Source of the DNA: Canna indica | Lineage: Eukaryota > Streptophyta > Magnoliopsida > Zingiberales > Cannaceae | DNA: 64,000 nt | NCBI GenBank assembly: GCA_034359265.1 | Contig: CP136890.1 | Location: 29,120,501-29,184,500, forward strand | Direction of reading: 5' to 3' | Shown: positions 1 to 10,045 of the stretch, in pieces | How positions within the stretch are numbered: position 1 is the first letter of the stretch | Layout of the letters: each line of letters starts with the position of its first letter | Translations under genes and position numbers: made by a program | The notes under the pieces: generated by a model | The model's input: the letters and a program-made list of their open reading frames with translations, nothing else | Told to the model about the DNA's origin: nothing | The model's database searches: none

Positions 1-1
1 G

Positions 2-685
2 ATAGTCTTGGGGGGTCAATTCCAGCTGAATGATAATATCGACCGACTAGTTACTGAGATGTTATTGCCACCAGATACTATAGGTGTTGATGTCACAGAA
101 TTGTCACCAGAAGTACAATCTGCGGTAGAGATTGAATTACCGAATAAAGAAGTTGCAGAATTTTATGAGATGTTGAAAACTGCTGATGAACCTTTGTATG
201 AGAATTATCCTAAATACACTAGGTTTTTGGCAATGACGCAACTCCTGAACATCAACGCCGATTGTAATATCAGCAGGGTTGCGTTTCATCGGATTGCGGG
301 ATTGATGAATGGAATTTTGCCTACTGATAACAAGTTTGAGCTAACTTTTTATAAGACTAAAAAACTGATGAGAAAATTAGGGTTTGGGTTCGAAAAAATA
401 CACGCGTGTCAAAATAACTGTATTTTATATTATGAAGAAAATGCGCAGTTGGATAAATGTCCTGTATGTCAACATCCTCGTTACAAGGAGAAAAAATCGG
501 TCCGACAGAAAAATATCCCATTTAAGGTGCTTCGGTATTTTCCACTTACACCGAGGCTTCAAAGATTATTCATGTCGGGAAAAGATGACCCCCTACATGA
601 GTTGGATTACTCCAGATATTTCGGATCAGTCCGTGTCGATATGGTCGATCAAGCGGTGGCAAAAAGTATCACGGATCATGGCTAG
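2..685 (+). pseudogene. TNP2-like CACTA transposase, N-terminal fragment
   Basis: An open frame enters from before the window and ends at a stop at 685. It matches the N-terminal half of plant TNP2 transposases (transposase family tnp2). Visible hallmarks are the YPKYTRF segment, the KKLMRKLGFGFEKIHAC segment, a CPVCQHPRY zinc-ribbon-like pair after an earlier HACQNNC pair, and FPLTPRLQRLFMS. In the family this protein binds element ends and cuts them. The catalytic part downstream is absent: soon after the RLFMS motif the sequence runs into a 19-base G run and then into the tnpA-like gene. This is a deletion product, not a complete gene. The true start is outside the window. Confidence 0.85.
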
Positions 686-697
686 AAATTGCATGTC

Positions 698-716
698 GGG
701 GGGGGGGGGGGGGGGG
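698..716 (+). repeat. Poly-G run at deletion junction
   Basis: Nineteen consecutive G residues lie exactly between the TNP2 fragment and the middle of a tnpA-like exon. The run marks the point where the internal deletion of the CACTA element was joined, and it may be prone to length change. Confidence 0.9.
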
Positions 717-727
717 AGCGCGTCACA

Positions 728-1427
728 CTGGTGGCTCTGTTTCATTTGTCGTGCACGCGAGACGCATGGTAAGTATTATACCTTATTTTGAATTATATAT
801 ATTTTTTGTTACTCTATGTACTAATTAATATATTTGTTTTGTAAATGTAGACGGCGATGATGGATGACGGGACTATCCAGCGACCCTCCCCGATGGAGGT
901 GTTTGAGCGGACTCATCGTAGAGGACATGGGGCGGGGGAGTACATCGACACCCGCGCTGCAGTCATAATAGTAAGTATATTTGTTTCAATTGTGCATTAT
1001 TTATTTATAATTTAAGTTTTAGGAAAAATATGAAACAAAAACCAAACTCATGTAGGAGACCTACACTCAGACGGTGATGCAGCGCGGGGGCACCCCCGAG
1101 GACTTTGACGTGGGAGCGTGGGTCGAGGCTGCAAGTGGCTGGGACCACAACGACGTCTATGACTTTGTTGATAGTGGCCGTGCGCAAGCCGTTCTCGGGC
1201 CACTTGGAGCATCGACCCCTCCGACTGTCGGTGAGCGGCCCTCCACCTCTAGGATTAATGATCAGAACAGGAGGATATCGACACTGGAGGAGATGGTCGC
1301 ACGATGGAGTGAGATGATGGCTGAGATGCATGCCATGCTGAGACAAATGACAAGTCAATCCAGCGGTGTACACTCATATCTATCGTCATCGACTCAGTCC
1401 ACGTCGGTGTACACTCAAGCACTCTAG
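728..1427 (+). pseudogene. tnpA-like (Ptta/En/Spm) gene, 3' exons
   Basis: Three exons of the second CACTA gene (plant transposase Ptta/En/Spm family) can be read. Exon 1 fragment is 728-768 and begins HTGGSVSFVVHARRM. An intron with GTAAGT and AG ends runs 769-850. Exon 2 (851-970) carries PMEVFERTHRRGHG, matching the family's ELF-KTH segment. A second intron runs 971-1055. Exon 3 (1056-1427) carries the acidic and coiled part with MMAEMHAMLRQM. Family members bind subterminal repeats. Frames are open across the splice sites, but the 5' part has been deleted up to the G run, so no complete product is possible. The same C-terminal segment recurs on the - strand near 14883-15240. Confidence 0.75.
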
Positions 1428-1768
1428 ACCCCACCGTATGATCCCGACCTTCCTCCACTGTCCTAGTGAGCTTCTATTGTTTTAAGACTTGTTTGACTTG
1501 CATATTGACTTATTATATACTTTTTACTTGGATATTGTTACTTGTTTCGTGACTTGATATATTGTTTCGTATCATGTTGATACGATACTTTTGATTTTGT
1601 ATATTTTTTATACGATTGTGGATGATTATAATTATAAGTATAATTATTTTGATGTATATCTTGGTGTATTTGTGATGTATTTGTGAAGGTATGTGTATTT
1701 GAATGAATGTGTTTATGGGTGTGTGAGTTGTGTATCAGGTTATAAATCTATCAATGGAAATTTCTAAT
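1428..1768 (+). other. CACTA 1 3' flank, no gene
   Basis: AT-rich 3' untranslated and flanking part of CACTA element 1. The end reads GGAAATTTCTAAT, which matches the corresponding place in CACTA 3 (reverse complement near 14565). The sequence changes abruptly at 1768/1769 into the Del/Tekay integrase. Confidence 0.65.
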
Positions 1769-4151
1769 GCGCGGTAGTTTTCACTGGTATGAAGTGCGCG
1801 GTCTTGGTTAATTGGTCCACTACCACCCAAATGGAATCAAAACTGCCTTTTGACTTAGGCAATCCGATCACTGGATCCATGGTGAGTTTCTCCCATTTCC
1901 ACTCGAGCACCTCGAGGTTTTGCAGAAGCCCCGCAGGCTTAAGGTGTTCGGCCTTCACCTGCCGGCAAACTAGACATTTGGAAACAAACTCTGCCACCTC
2001 TCTTTTCATACCTTTCCACCAATAATGCTGCCTTAAATCCCGGTACATCTTGGTGGCCCCCGGATGCATCGTGTAAGTGGAACAATGACCTAGTTCCAGG
2101 ACTTGCCTGCGCACCTCAGCCATGTCTGGTACTACTATCCGATCTCTGAAACTCAGTACACCCTCTGAGTCCAATCTGAAACTGTTCTCTGCATCACCTC
2201 TTTGCACCAGGTCCTTGATCAGTGCACAAAAGGCATCTTCCCCCTGCACGGCACGCAGCATGTCCACCAGCGTGGACTGTACCCGCAGGTGTGCCATCAG
2301 GGCACCTGAAGCTGACACTGATAAGGTTGCACCCCCATCTAGGCACAAAGCCAACTCTCGAGCTAGAGGCCTCCGCTTAATTTCCAAATGAGCTAAACTG
2401 CCCATGGACTTTCTGCTCAATGCATCTGCTACCACATTTGCTTTCCCTGGATGATACATAATAGTGCAATCATAGTCCTTTAGGAGCTCCAGCCACCTCC
2501 TCTGCCTAAGGTTCAGCTCCTTTTGGGTAAGCAAGTACTGGAGGCTCTTGTGATCTGTATAGATCTCGCAAGTCTCTCCGTACCGGTAGTGCCGCCAAAG
2601 CTTCAGGGCAAAGACCACTGCCACTAATTCTAGGTCGTGTGTTGGATAGTTCTTCTCATGAACCTTCAGCTGGCGAGATGCATAAACAATGACTCTATCA
2701 TACTGCATCAGGACGCAGCCCAAACCAACCCGAGAGGCATCACAGAAGACTACAAACCCTCCTGAGTCGGAAGGTACAACCAACACGGGTGTAGATGTCA
2801 AACATGCCTTGAGCTTCAGAAAGCCTGCCTCGCATTTGTCATCCCAAATGAATCTAACCTTCTTCTGGGTCAACCGAGTCAGAGAGGTTGCAATTCTGGA
2901 GAAATTCTCCACAAACTTCCGGTAATAGTCGACCAAACCAAGGAAACTGTGGACCTCAGTCACACTAGTCGGCCGCTTTCAGTTCTGCACCACTTCAATC
3001 TTGGCAGGATCTACCTTTATTCCTTCCTTGGACACTACATGGCCCAAGAATCCTACACTTTCCAACTAAAATTCACACTTGGAAAATTTGGCAAACAAGC
3101 GGTGCTGTCTGGGGGTTTCCAAGATCATTCTCAGGTGCTTAGAGTGCTCTTCCTCACTCTTGGAGTAAACCAGACTGTCGTCAATGAAGACGATCACAAA
3201 GTTGTCTAGATATTCCTTAAATACCTTGTTCATTAGGTCCATGAAGGTAGCAGGTGCATTGGTTAGGCCAAAGGATATCACTAGGAAATCATAGTGACCG
3301 TAGCGAGTCCTAAAGGCCGTCTTCGGCACATCGCAGTCTCGGATTCTCAACTGATGGTATTCGGACCTCAGATCTATCTTTGAAAACCATTGAGCCCCCT
3401 GCAGTTGATCAAACAGATTGTCTATCCTCGATAGTGGGTCGCGATTCTTAACAGTCACCTTGTTCAGCTGCCTATAATCAATGCACATACGCATCGACCC
3501 ATCCTTCTTCTTCACGAAGAGAACCGGGGCACCCCAAGGTGACACACTCGGCCGGATGAACCCCAGGTCTAGCATTTCCTGCAATTGCACCTTTAGCTCC
3601 TTGAGTTCGAATGGTGCCATCCTATAAGGTGGAATGGAAATTGGTTTCACCCCAGGCTATAGGTCAATGCAAAAATTGACTTTCCTTCTGGGCGGCAACC
3701 CCGACAATTCCTCGGGAAACATATCAGGGAATTCACATACCACTGGGGTTCCACTGACATCCCTTGCTTCACCCCTTTCCTCATCGGCCACAAATACAAA
3801 GGCCAGGAAAGATTGGCAGCCGCCCCGAAGCAACCTACGAGCCTTTAGGGCTGAGATGACCCCTATCGGCTTGCTACCTCCCTCCCCTTGGAAGGTGAAC
3901 TGCGGCAACCCAGGCTTATTAAACATCACTGCCTTGGCTCTACAGTCCAACATTACAAAGTGCTATGCCAGCCATTCCATGCCAAGAATGACATCAAGCT
4001 CAAGAGTGGGTAGGAGTGTCAAATCCGCACTCAGCACATGGCCGCAGATGAGTACTTCACAATCTTGATAAATTGAGTTTGCTAAGATTGCATCGCCTAT
4101 AGGCGTTGATACCATCAATGGCCCGTCGAGCATAGAGGGTGCCATTGGCAT
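1769..4151 (-). pseudogene. Del/Tekay pol remnant (PR-RT-RNase H-INT)
   Basis: Pol domains in order on the - strand. The protease C-terminal part at 4151-3963 ends in the VILGMEWLA motif. The linker is at 3953-3657. Reverse transcriptase at 3650-3066 has [20 protein letters not shown] and the catalytic FIDD (usual plant form: VFIDDILVYS). RT end and RNase H at 2963-2380 have [27 protein letters not shown] and ADALSRK. The integrase HHCC zinc region and core start run to 1769 ([40 protein letters not shown]). Stops or frame breaks fall near 3953/3963, 3650 and 2963-3066. The protease active-site part and the CCHC zinc knuckle of gag appear deleted between about 4152 and 4270. Clearly inactive. 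Confidence 0.88.
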
Positions 4152-4282
4152 CCTGACACTGCTGGCCTCACTGACCCGATCCCTGGGCTCCCACGGCCCC
4201 GGTTGCCATTCTGCCCCCGGCTCTGCTGCTGATTTGTTGTAGTCATTGCCCCCTCAAAGTGCCAAGGCCGACTACCAGAACC

Positions 4283-5230
4283 CTATGACCGAAACTTCTT
4301 CTTAGCTAGCCCGTCATTTCTCTCAAACGGCACCAAAGCTTCTTTCCGCAGGGCTTCATCCACTACCCGAGCCAGAGTAGAATCCTCAGTGTAGTGGATA
4401 AGCCTGCCAATCTGTGGCCTCAATCCTGCCACGAACCTTTTAACCCTGGCGGTCTCAGACGCCACTAGGGTTGGATGATACTTGGAGAGACGGTTGAGCT
4501 CCATCTCATACTTTGGAACGATCATGCCTCCAGCCTGGCGCAGCATCTCAAAATCACAGGCGCGCTTGTCACGGAAACTCATGGGTAGGTACTGCTCTTC
4601 CACAGCCGCCCGGAATTCCTCCCACGTGGGAGGTGGTGCGCCAGCTGCCCTGCGGGCCTTCCAAGTTTGCAGCCAGACCTTTGCCGGTCCCCTCATCTGA
4701 AGACCAACCATACGAGTAGCTGCCTCTGAAGAACACCCCAGCTCCATACATAGCTCGTAGCAATCCCCCAAGAATTTTGTCACTTCTACCCGACGATCTA
4801 TTCCGGTGAACTCCGGTGGCTTCAGTGTGACAAAATTTGCATAAGTCGAGGCCCCTGGGGTTTTGACCATCGGTGCTATCACCTCTACCACTTCTGGTAC
4901 AACTGAAACCACGAGTACGAGTTGTGGCGGTGGCTGCTGAGACTGCTGCTGCTGCTGCATTTGCTGTCTCAGTTCCTGCTCCTTATGGAGCACCTCAGTC
5001 AATTGGTTCAACTAAACCTGCAGTAGAACAACCGCTTACTCTTGCCCCTGTCCCTCAGACGGCTCTCTATCCCTGCCCCGGGCCCGGCCTCGGCCTCGCC
5101 CCCGGCCTCGGCCTCGCCCCCGGCCTCGCCCCCGGCCTCGGCCTCGCCCCCGGCCTCGGCCTCGCCCCCGGCCTTGACGTTCTGTCGAGTTACTGCCACT
5201 GCCACTCAAAGCAGCATTTTGAGCATCCAT
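4283..5230 (-). pseudogene. Del/Tekay gag remnant
   Basis: The likely gag start is at 5230 (MDAQNAALSGSGSNS), followed by an arginine-glycine run, two in-frame stops near 5034 and 5012, and then a long open stretch to 4283. That stretch contains a glutamine run and the retrotransposon gag domain (YANFVTLKPPEFTGID, GPAKVWLQTWK, VPKYEMELNRLSKYHP). Gag forms the capsid of the cytoplasmic particle. The expected CCHC zinc knuckle is not found between 4282 and 4152, where the sequence jumps to the protease end. Identification from gag wording and position is good; the gene is dead. Confidence 0.8.
5078..5176. repeat. GC-rich simple repeat coding (RG)n in gag
   Basis: About 100 bp of CCTCGCCCCCGG and CCTCGG units. 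On the - strand in the gag frame it reads as alternating Arg-Gly. It is compositionally unlike the AT-rich surroundings and probably a slippage expansion of a short RG stretch. Confidence 0.85.
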
Positions 5231-5432
5231 TTCACTAACACAAGAAAGAAAAGAAGTTGCATGTCATATAAGAAATTCTTAACACAAAGCTCTTTAAACT
5301 TACTAACCGCATGGTGCGCTGAGTGCAGGAGTGGTCGCCCAATCTCGTAGCATAACTATATCGTAAGTCGACACACTAGCATATGCCTCATGCGGTACCC
5401 AACACTGAGTCATAGACAAGACCTAACCTAGT

Positions 5433-5445
5433 GCTCTGATACCAA
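5433..5445 (-). promoter_or_regulatory. Primer binding site of Del/Tekay element
   Basis: Reverse complement reads TTGGTATCAGAGC, which contains the 3' complement of initiator tRNA-Met (TGGTATCAGAGC). It lies 3 bp from the LTR end at 5449, as expected for minus-strand DNA priming. Confidence 0.85.
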
Positions 5446-5903
5446 CTTTGTCACACCCCAACTGAGGGTAGTGTGACCGGCCATGGCCTACATCCTGCCC
5501 CTGTAGCCTACTGTCTACACTGACATCAAGAAAACCAAGACATATCGAACGAAAGAAATCTCAACATACTTTATAAAAAGTTTGCAAAGTCACAATCTAT
5601 AAGTTTTCCAAAACAAGTAGAAACACCAACATCAAATAACCGAATGTTCAAGTAACAAGTTTTACAATTCTTTTTCAATCACGACTGTCAGTGGAGAAAC
5701 AAAACCAACATAACTAAGCACTAGTCTAAGACTCATGGACGCCGCTACGAGATATGGCACCACCTCCCGCCCACCAGCTGCACCATGTCGACATGCCAAG
5801 CTATTGCTCATGCTCTGCAAAATAAGAATAAACTGTGAGTCCACTTGGGACTTAGTGAGTGGCTCAAATGAACCTCCACATAAGCCTCAATCATGCATAT
5901 ATA

Positions 5904-6828
5904 CTAGGAAGCACGAACACTCCGTGGGACTATCGTGTCCGATACGCCGTGGAGACCGACACACGAAGACACTCGTTCGACACACATGTCCCACGTGTCC
6001 AAGAGTGCCTTGATCAGTCAAAGTTTTTTTTTGCCCGGACACGGCTTGGACACGCTCGGACAAGGCCCGGACACGACCAGCCATGCATATTTTTTTTAAA
6101 AAATAATAAAACAATCAAGGGAATTTAGTATTTTATCTTCTTGTTGTTGTGAAAGAAATTGGAGCACTTACTCTTTTATCTATCCCTTAAAAGGAACAAG
6201 ATGAAGCCTAAATGTGTGGAGAATTTAGTATTTGTCCATAATAATCTTCGTCTCATTTCAAGGAAAACTCCCAAATACAATAAAGGAGAAACAATAATGT
6301 GAAACGATATTAGTAATATTACAGAAGATGAATTTTCAATTGATGAATATAATGGAATCCTTGAAGTTGCCAATCTTTGTCTTGATGAACCAACGTTGGA
6401 AAGTGTAATATTTTTTAATGAAGAAGATAGTGGGACTCTACTTAACTTTTTATTTATATGTGGTTGTACATGACTAGTTCTACTAAGACATGCTAATTTA
6501 GAAATTTTTTGGGAGATGTCGATAGATATTATGCCACATGCTAAGAAATAGTAAGTATTTACACAAGAAATTATTTAGAACGCTTCATATATTTTGAAAG
6601 GGGCCTAGGAAAAATTGAAAATTAGAAGTTTGATATCAATGAAAATAGTATGATATTATTATAAATTCTTGAACTATATATATATATATATAAACTGTGA
6701 ATTTTTAAAAAAAAATTAATTTATATATATGTTGTATATGCCGTGTCCGTGTCCTGTAAATTTTTAAAATTAATGTGTCCTCGTGTCCGTGTCGTGTCTC
6801 GTGTCCATGTCTGTGTCGATGCTTCATA
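5904..6828 (+). mobile_element. hAT element inserted in the LTR
   Basis: The ends are short inverted repeats rich in ACACG (left CTAGGAAGCACGAACAC, right complement TATGAAGCATCGACAC). They are flanked by GCATATATA at 5895-5903 and 6829-6837, which fits an 8-9 bp hAT target duplication. Inside is a hAT transposase C-terminal fragment. Removing the element leaves one GCATATATA copy and joins the LTR halves. At 925 bp it is too short to be autonomous. Confidence 0.78.
6199..6420 (+). pseudogene. hAT transposase C-terminal fragment
   Basis: The translation contains KCVENLVFVHNNLRLISRK and, after a stop, GILEVANLCLDEPTLESV. Both match the end of the plant hAT family that carries DUF659 and the dimerisation domain, where the usual wording is CVERLVYVHYNLRL and EVANLSLDEPELE. 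An in-frame stop lies between the two segments. No catalytic region is present. Confidence 0.78.
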
Positions 6829-8926
6829 GCATATATATCATACAAGGCAATAAAGGAAATGTACAAGGAGGTAAAATTTATTTCTAATGCGATTACCGAT
6901 CCCCAACGGATCCATCTGTATCAACTGAACGTGATAACCTGCTGTCTCGGCTTATCAAGCTTTCGGCATCCGGCCCTTGGGCCTACTCATATAATCATAT
7001 CCTGGCTACAGCCGTCCCTACCATATCGGGTAGTATCATACTAGCCATCAACCACATCATCTCAAGATGTAAGCAAACAATCTCGGGCCGTCGACTAGGA
7101 TGGTCCACTAGTCTTCGGACATCGTCTGGGGTAAGGATAGCTAGTCCCACCCAACTGGGGTCTGGCACCTAGCAGGCCCGCTAGCACAACTCTAGACCCA
7201 ATACTAGTCTAGCTGAGCATTGATCATTTCCGACCTCCACGCTCCTCGGCGGACCATCTCAAACACATCACATAATCAATATCCTAGGGTTCCCATATAT
7301 ACACTTTGGGCCTTTGTTCGAATCTGGCCTTAATCCGGCTACAGGGTCGACAATTTTTGCCACCCTTTTAAGATATGAACACCTACGAGTTCCAAGTTTC
7401 CAAAAGTATACAAGAAGTCATAGAAGTGTTATCGTCTCCTAACTAAGTTTTTATAAGTGCGATGAACGTCTAGTGACGCCTTACATGTTACCTAACCTCC
7501 TAAACTGCCTTGGGTGAGGAATTCTGTGTGTCAACCTTGGAATCCCTCCCAAGAACATTTAGGGCAGCATGTATAATCCAAGGAAAAATATTCAAATATT
7601 GCAACATTCATTATATATGACCACAATGTATACACATAACAACTTTACACTACCTTAGGAATTTTTAGCACAATAAGGAACAACTATCTAGCATGGCAAG
7701 GTAGTAATGAATTTAAATAACATGTAGGAAATACAAAACATGGTAACAATCTCAACATACAAAGTTTAAAGATCTAATGCTAAGAATGGTTATAAGACTA
7801 GCATTCCTACAATTCAAAATCAATCAAGCTACTTGCTATGTTTGGCGTTCTTCCTAAGTATTGCCATATCTCTATGTGTGATCTTTATAATCATGTAATT
7901 TCCATCTAAAGCTACTCTCTTCTCCCCTCCCTAGCCTTGGCCGAACCATGAGCAAGGAAGACCTTGCTCGGCCATGGTCCTTAAGGTAGGAAAGGGGGAG
8001 GAGACTCTAGCTATACCTCTACTTCTTCAATTCCAAATATAGCTTACATATCAATGGACTAATTTACCCTTCCCTCACCCTTGGCCGAACCCTCTTCATG
8101 AGTTGTAGAGTTCATTCGGCCACTTCAAGGGATTCCTAAGGAAGGCATGCTTCATAATGCGTGAGATATACATGTGGAACTACATCGAACATTGATATAA
8201 GGTCATCCTAGGGCTTTCTTGACGTCAAGGGAATCGGGAAAAATTTGGCATGACCTTTCCCCTTTTCCCATGAGTCGGCAGCCCTAAAAACTTGCAAAAC
8301 GATGAAGAAATAGCGAGTTCCGACAAGGAATTCCATAAAACAGTGAACATACATCGTTGAAATCAAGATTCATCGGAAAGATCACGAGAAACTCAACCTA
8401 TCTCATCTAGGGTTCGGCCACCCACCTCCCCCAAGCTTCAAAACTTATCCACTCACCTAGATTGCAGAGAAATAAGGATCGGGTGATGACGACTTGAAAT
8501 TTTTCCGGCGACGACGCGAATCCCGGATCGATCCAAGCCCCATTCTTCCTCCTTGCTCCTTCTCCTCTCTCCCTAGGCAGCCTTGTGCGACTCAAAGGGT
8601 GAGTCGCACGGCTGCAAGATGAGGGTTTTAATCCCTCATCTATCTTTCCAAAGATGGCCTCATGACTTCTTTAACTCATACTCGGAACTCGACTAAACCC
8701 GAACTCAACTTGGGTTCCGACTCAACCCATAATATGAATCGAGTTAACTTAATTTAAGGCACGATTTCATGAAAGGAAAGTTAATCACCCAAATAGATTC
8801 CATGAATAATTAATTGAGTCATACCTTTTCACTCGAGGTGATCCTAAGGCTCGACTTGACTACCCCCGGACCCGGCGCGTTGCACCAAAACATATTTTAT
8901 ATTAAGAAATTTTTCCGGGTCTTATA

Positions 8927-9342
8927 GGCTTAGCAACAACCTTTCAACCAAGGCTTTGCAATAGCGTGACGGCCGTTGCTGATGGCAATATCTGCAACAG
9001 TCGTCACATCATTGCGGAATCGTTGCTGATAAAAGTAATAGCAACAATCGCACCTCGTTGTTGAACCGTGGTTGATAATGTATCAACAATGGATATAACC
9101 CGTTGCGGAACCGTTGTTGATAATATCATTAACAACGGCATGAGCGGCCATTGCAGATCCGTTATTAAGTTATCAGGTACGTGATCTTTTGCAACGACTG
9201 CATTGCAACGGGAGCAGTCGTTGCTGGCCATTGCTGATGATCTTCTGCAACGGGAGCAGCCGTTGTTGGCCATTGCTGATGGTCTTCAGCAACGGCGTAA
9301 CAACTGATCCAGTTGTTGCCGATGCTCGTTATTCTAGTAGTG
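8927..9342 (+). repeat. CACTA 1 subterminal repeat region and 3' terminus
   Basis: Some twenty short, partly inverted motifs of the type CAGCAACGGC or GTTGCTGAT are packed into about 410 bp, ending in TTCTAGTAGTG. Such arrays are the binding sites of TnpA-type proteins in CACTA elements. The same motif class recurs at 14096-14540, 15830-16145 and 24136-24228. Confidence 0.8.
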
Positions 9343-9345
9343 GTA

Positions 9346-9847
9346 CCTCAAACTCATGCCATAACAACTCGGCGTGGCTACCTGGCACATGGGACCACGT
9401 AGGCCATGCACCGTGTATAAAACGTTGGATAAATTTAACAATAGTTCGCGATACCTCCTCCTGCTTGAACCTGCACAAAAAATTTAAACAATTATATATT
9501 GTAGTGTATATAAACAATTGTTAATAAATAATACATTACCTCTCATCGCGTACTATAATATGAGTGCGCGGTTGGCCCTCGGTTGATAGAGGTGCATAAC
9601 GGTTAGGCCCTCGTGGCCTACGTCGTGATGTGGATGTTCCCTTGTCGGAAGTTGTGGCATTATCGGTATCTGGAGGCGTGGCAATAGGGGTGACATCGAC
9701 GGTGAAGTTGTCGGAGTCATTGGCAGCGGAGGTATCAGCTTCTTGTAGTCGGGCCGATCTGCGAAAATTGCAAAAAAGTTCCCCTTGAGACATATCTTTG
9801 GAATAAATAAATAAATAAATATATAAATAAATAATATATGTAATCAA
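9346..9847 (-). pseudogene. tnpA-like gene of CACTA 2, first exons
   Basis: Exon A (about 9820-9540) codes a basic and Ser/Thr-rich N-terminus containing RRSARLQEADTSAAND and RRRPRGPNRYAPL. An intron with GT and AG ends follows (9539-9471). Exon B (9470-9346) reads VSRTIVKFIQRFIHGAWPTW and continues to VPGSHAELLWHEFE, matching the conserved block of the Ptta/En/Spm family. The frame then runs into the CACTA 1 terminus, so the protein is cut. Confidence in the family is good, in exact ends moderate. Confidence 0.65.
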
Positions 9848-10045
9848 AAATAAATATACAACCGAATAAATAATATTCGTGTACGAATGTTACATTTATT
9901 CTTCATAGACATCGTCGTCACCCGAATAATTGTTATAAATAAATAATATATGGAATCAAAAATAAATATACAACCGAATAAATAATATTCGTATACGAAT
10001 ATTACATTTATTCTTCATAGACATCATCATCTCCCGAATAATAGT
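9833..10045. repeat. Tandem duplication of about 107 bp
   Basis: Two near-identical direct copies lie at about 9833-9938 and 9940-10045. Each contains CAACCGAATAAATAATATTC and the end of an acidic coding tail (complement GATGATGTCTATGAAGAATAA). The duplication covers the last codons and stop of TNP2 in CACTA 2, leaving a spare copy of the 3' end. Confidence 0.8.

Larger units (their letters stand above)
1769..8926 (-). mobile_element. Del/Tekay-type Ty3/gypsy retrotransposon, 3' truncated
   Basis: A chromovirus-like gypsy element read on the - strand in the order 5' LTR (8926-5449), primer binding site, gag, protease remnant, reverse transcriptase, RNase H and integrase. It stops in the integrase core at 1769, so the integrase end, polypurine tract and 3' LTR are missing and no target duplication can be read. 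The Del/Tekay assignment rests on the pol wording ([31 protein letters not shown]), the long LTR of about 2.5 kb once the hAT insertion is removed, and the initiator tRNA-Met primer site. It lies within CACTA 1, whose sequence resumes at 8927. Confidence 0.85.
5449..8926 (-). repeat. 5' LTR of Del/Tekay element with hAT insertion
   Basis: Begins at 5449 with TGTCACACCCC beside the primer site. Ends at 8926 with CCGGGTCTTATA, the complement of a TGTAATACCCGG-type LTR start with the first bases mutated. Length is 3478 bp, or about 2.5 kb without the 925 bp hAT element and its duplication. It holds no recognisable gene. Related LTR sequences occur at 43290-46056, 58257-58760 and 62982-64000, sharing blocks such as the CTTAGTGAGTGGC segment (near 5852, 63394; diverged near 43628). 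Confidence 0.82.
1..9342 (+). mobile_element. CACTA (En/Spm) element 1, internally deleted, 5' end outside window
   Basis: A CACTA DNA transposon on the + strand. It holds a TNP2-like transposase N-terminus, a tnpA-like (Ptta/En/Spm) gene end, and a subterminal repeat region ending in TTCTAGTAGTG at 9342, the reverse complement of the family's CACTAC terminus. GTA follows at 9343-9345 and is the likely 3 bp target duplication; element 3 also has GTA. The body is interrupted from 1769 to 8926 by a Del/Tekay retrotransposon. Most of TNP2 is missing, so the element could not move by itself. It sits inside another CACTA element of opposite orientation. Its 5' end lies before the window, so its full length is unknown. 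Confidence 0.82.

Noticed and set aside
1005..1458. Minus-strand frames overlapping the tnpA exons
   Set aside because: They are complements of the better-supported plus-strand exons with valid splice sites.
5008..5238. Frames on both strands over the GC-rich repeat that look like collagen-like or Pro/Ala-rich proteins
   Set aside because: Only the Arg-Gly reading is in the gag frame. The others are shadows of the simple repeat.
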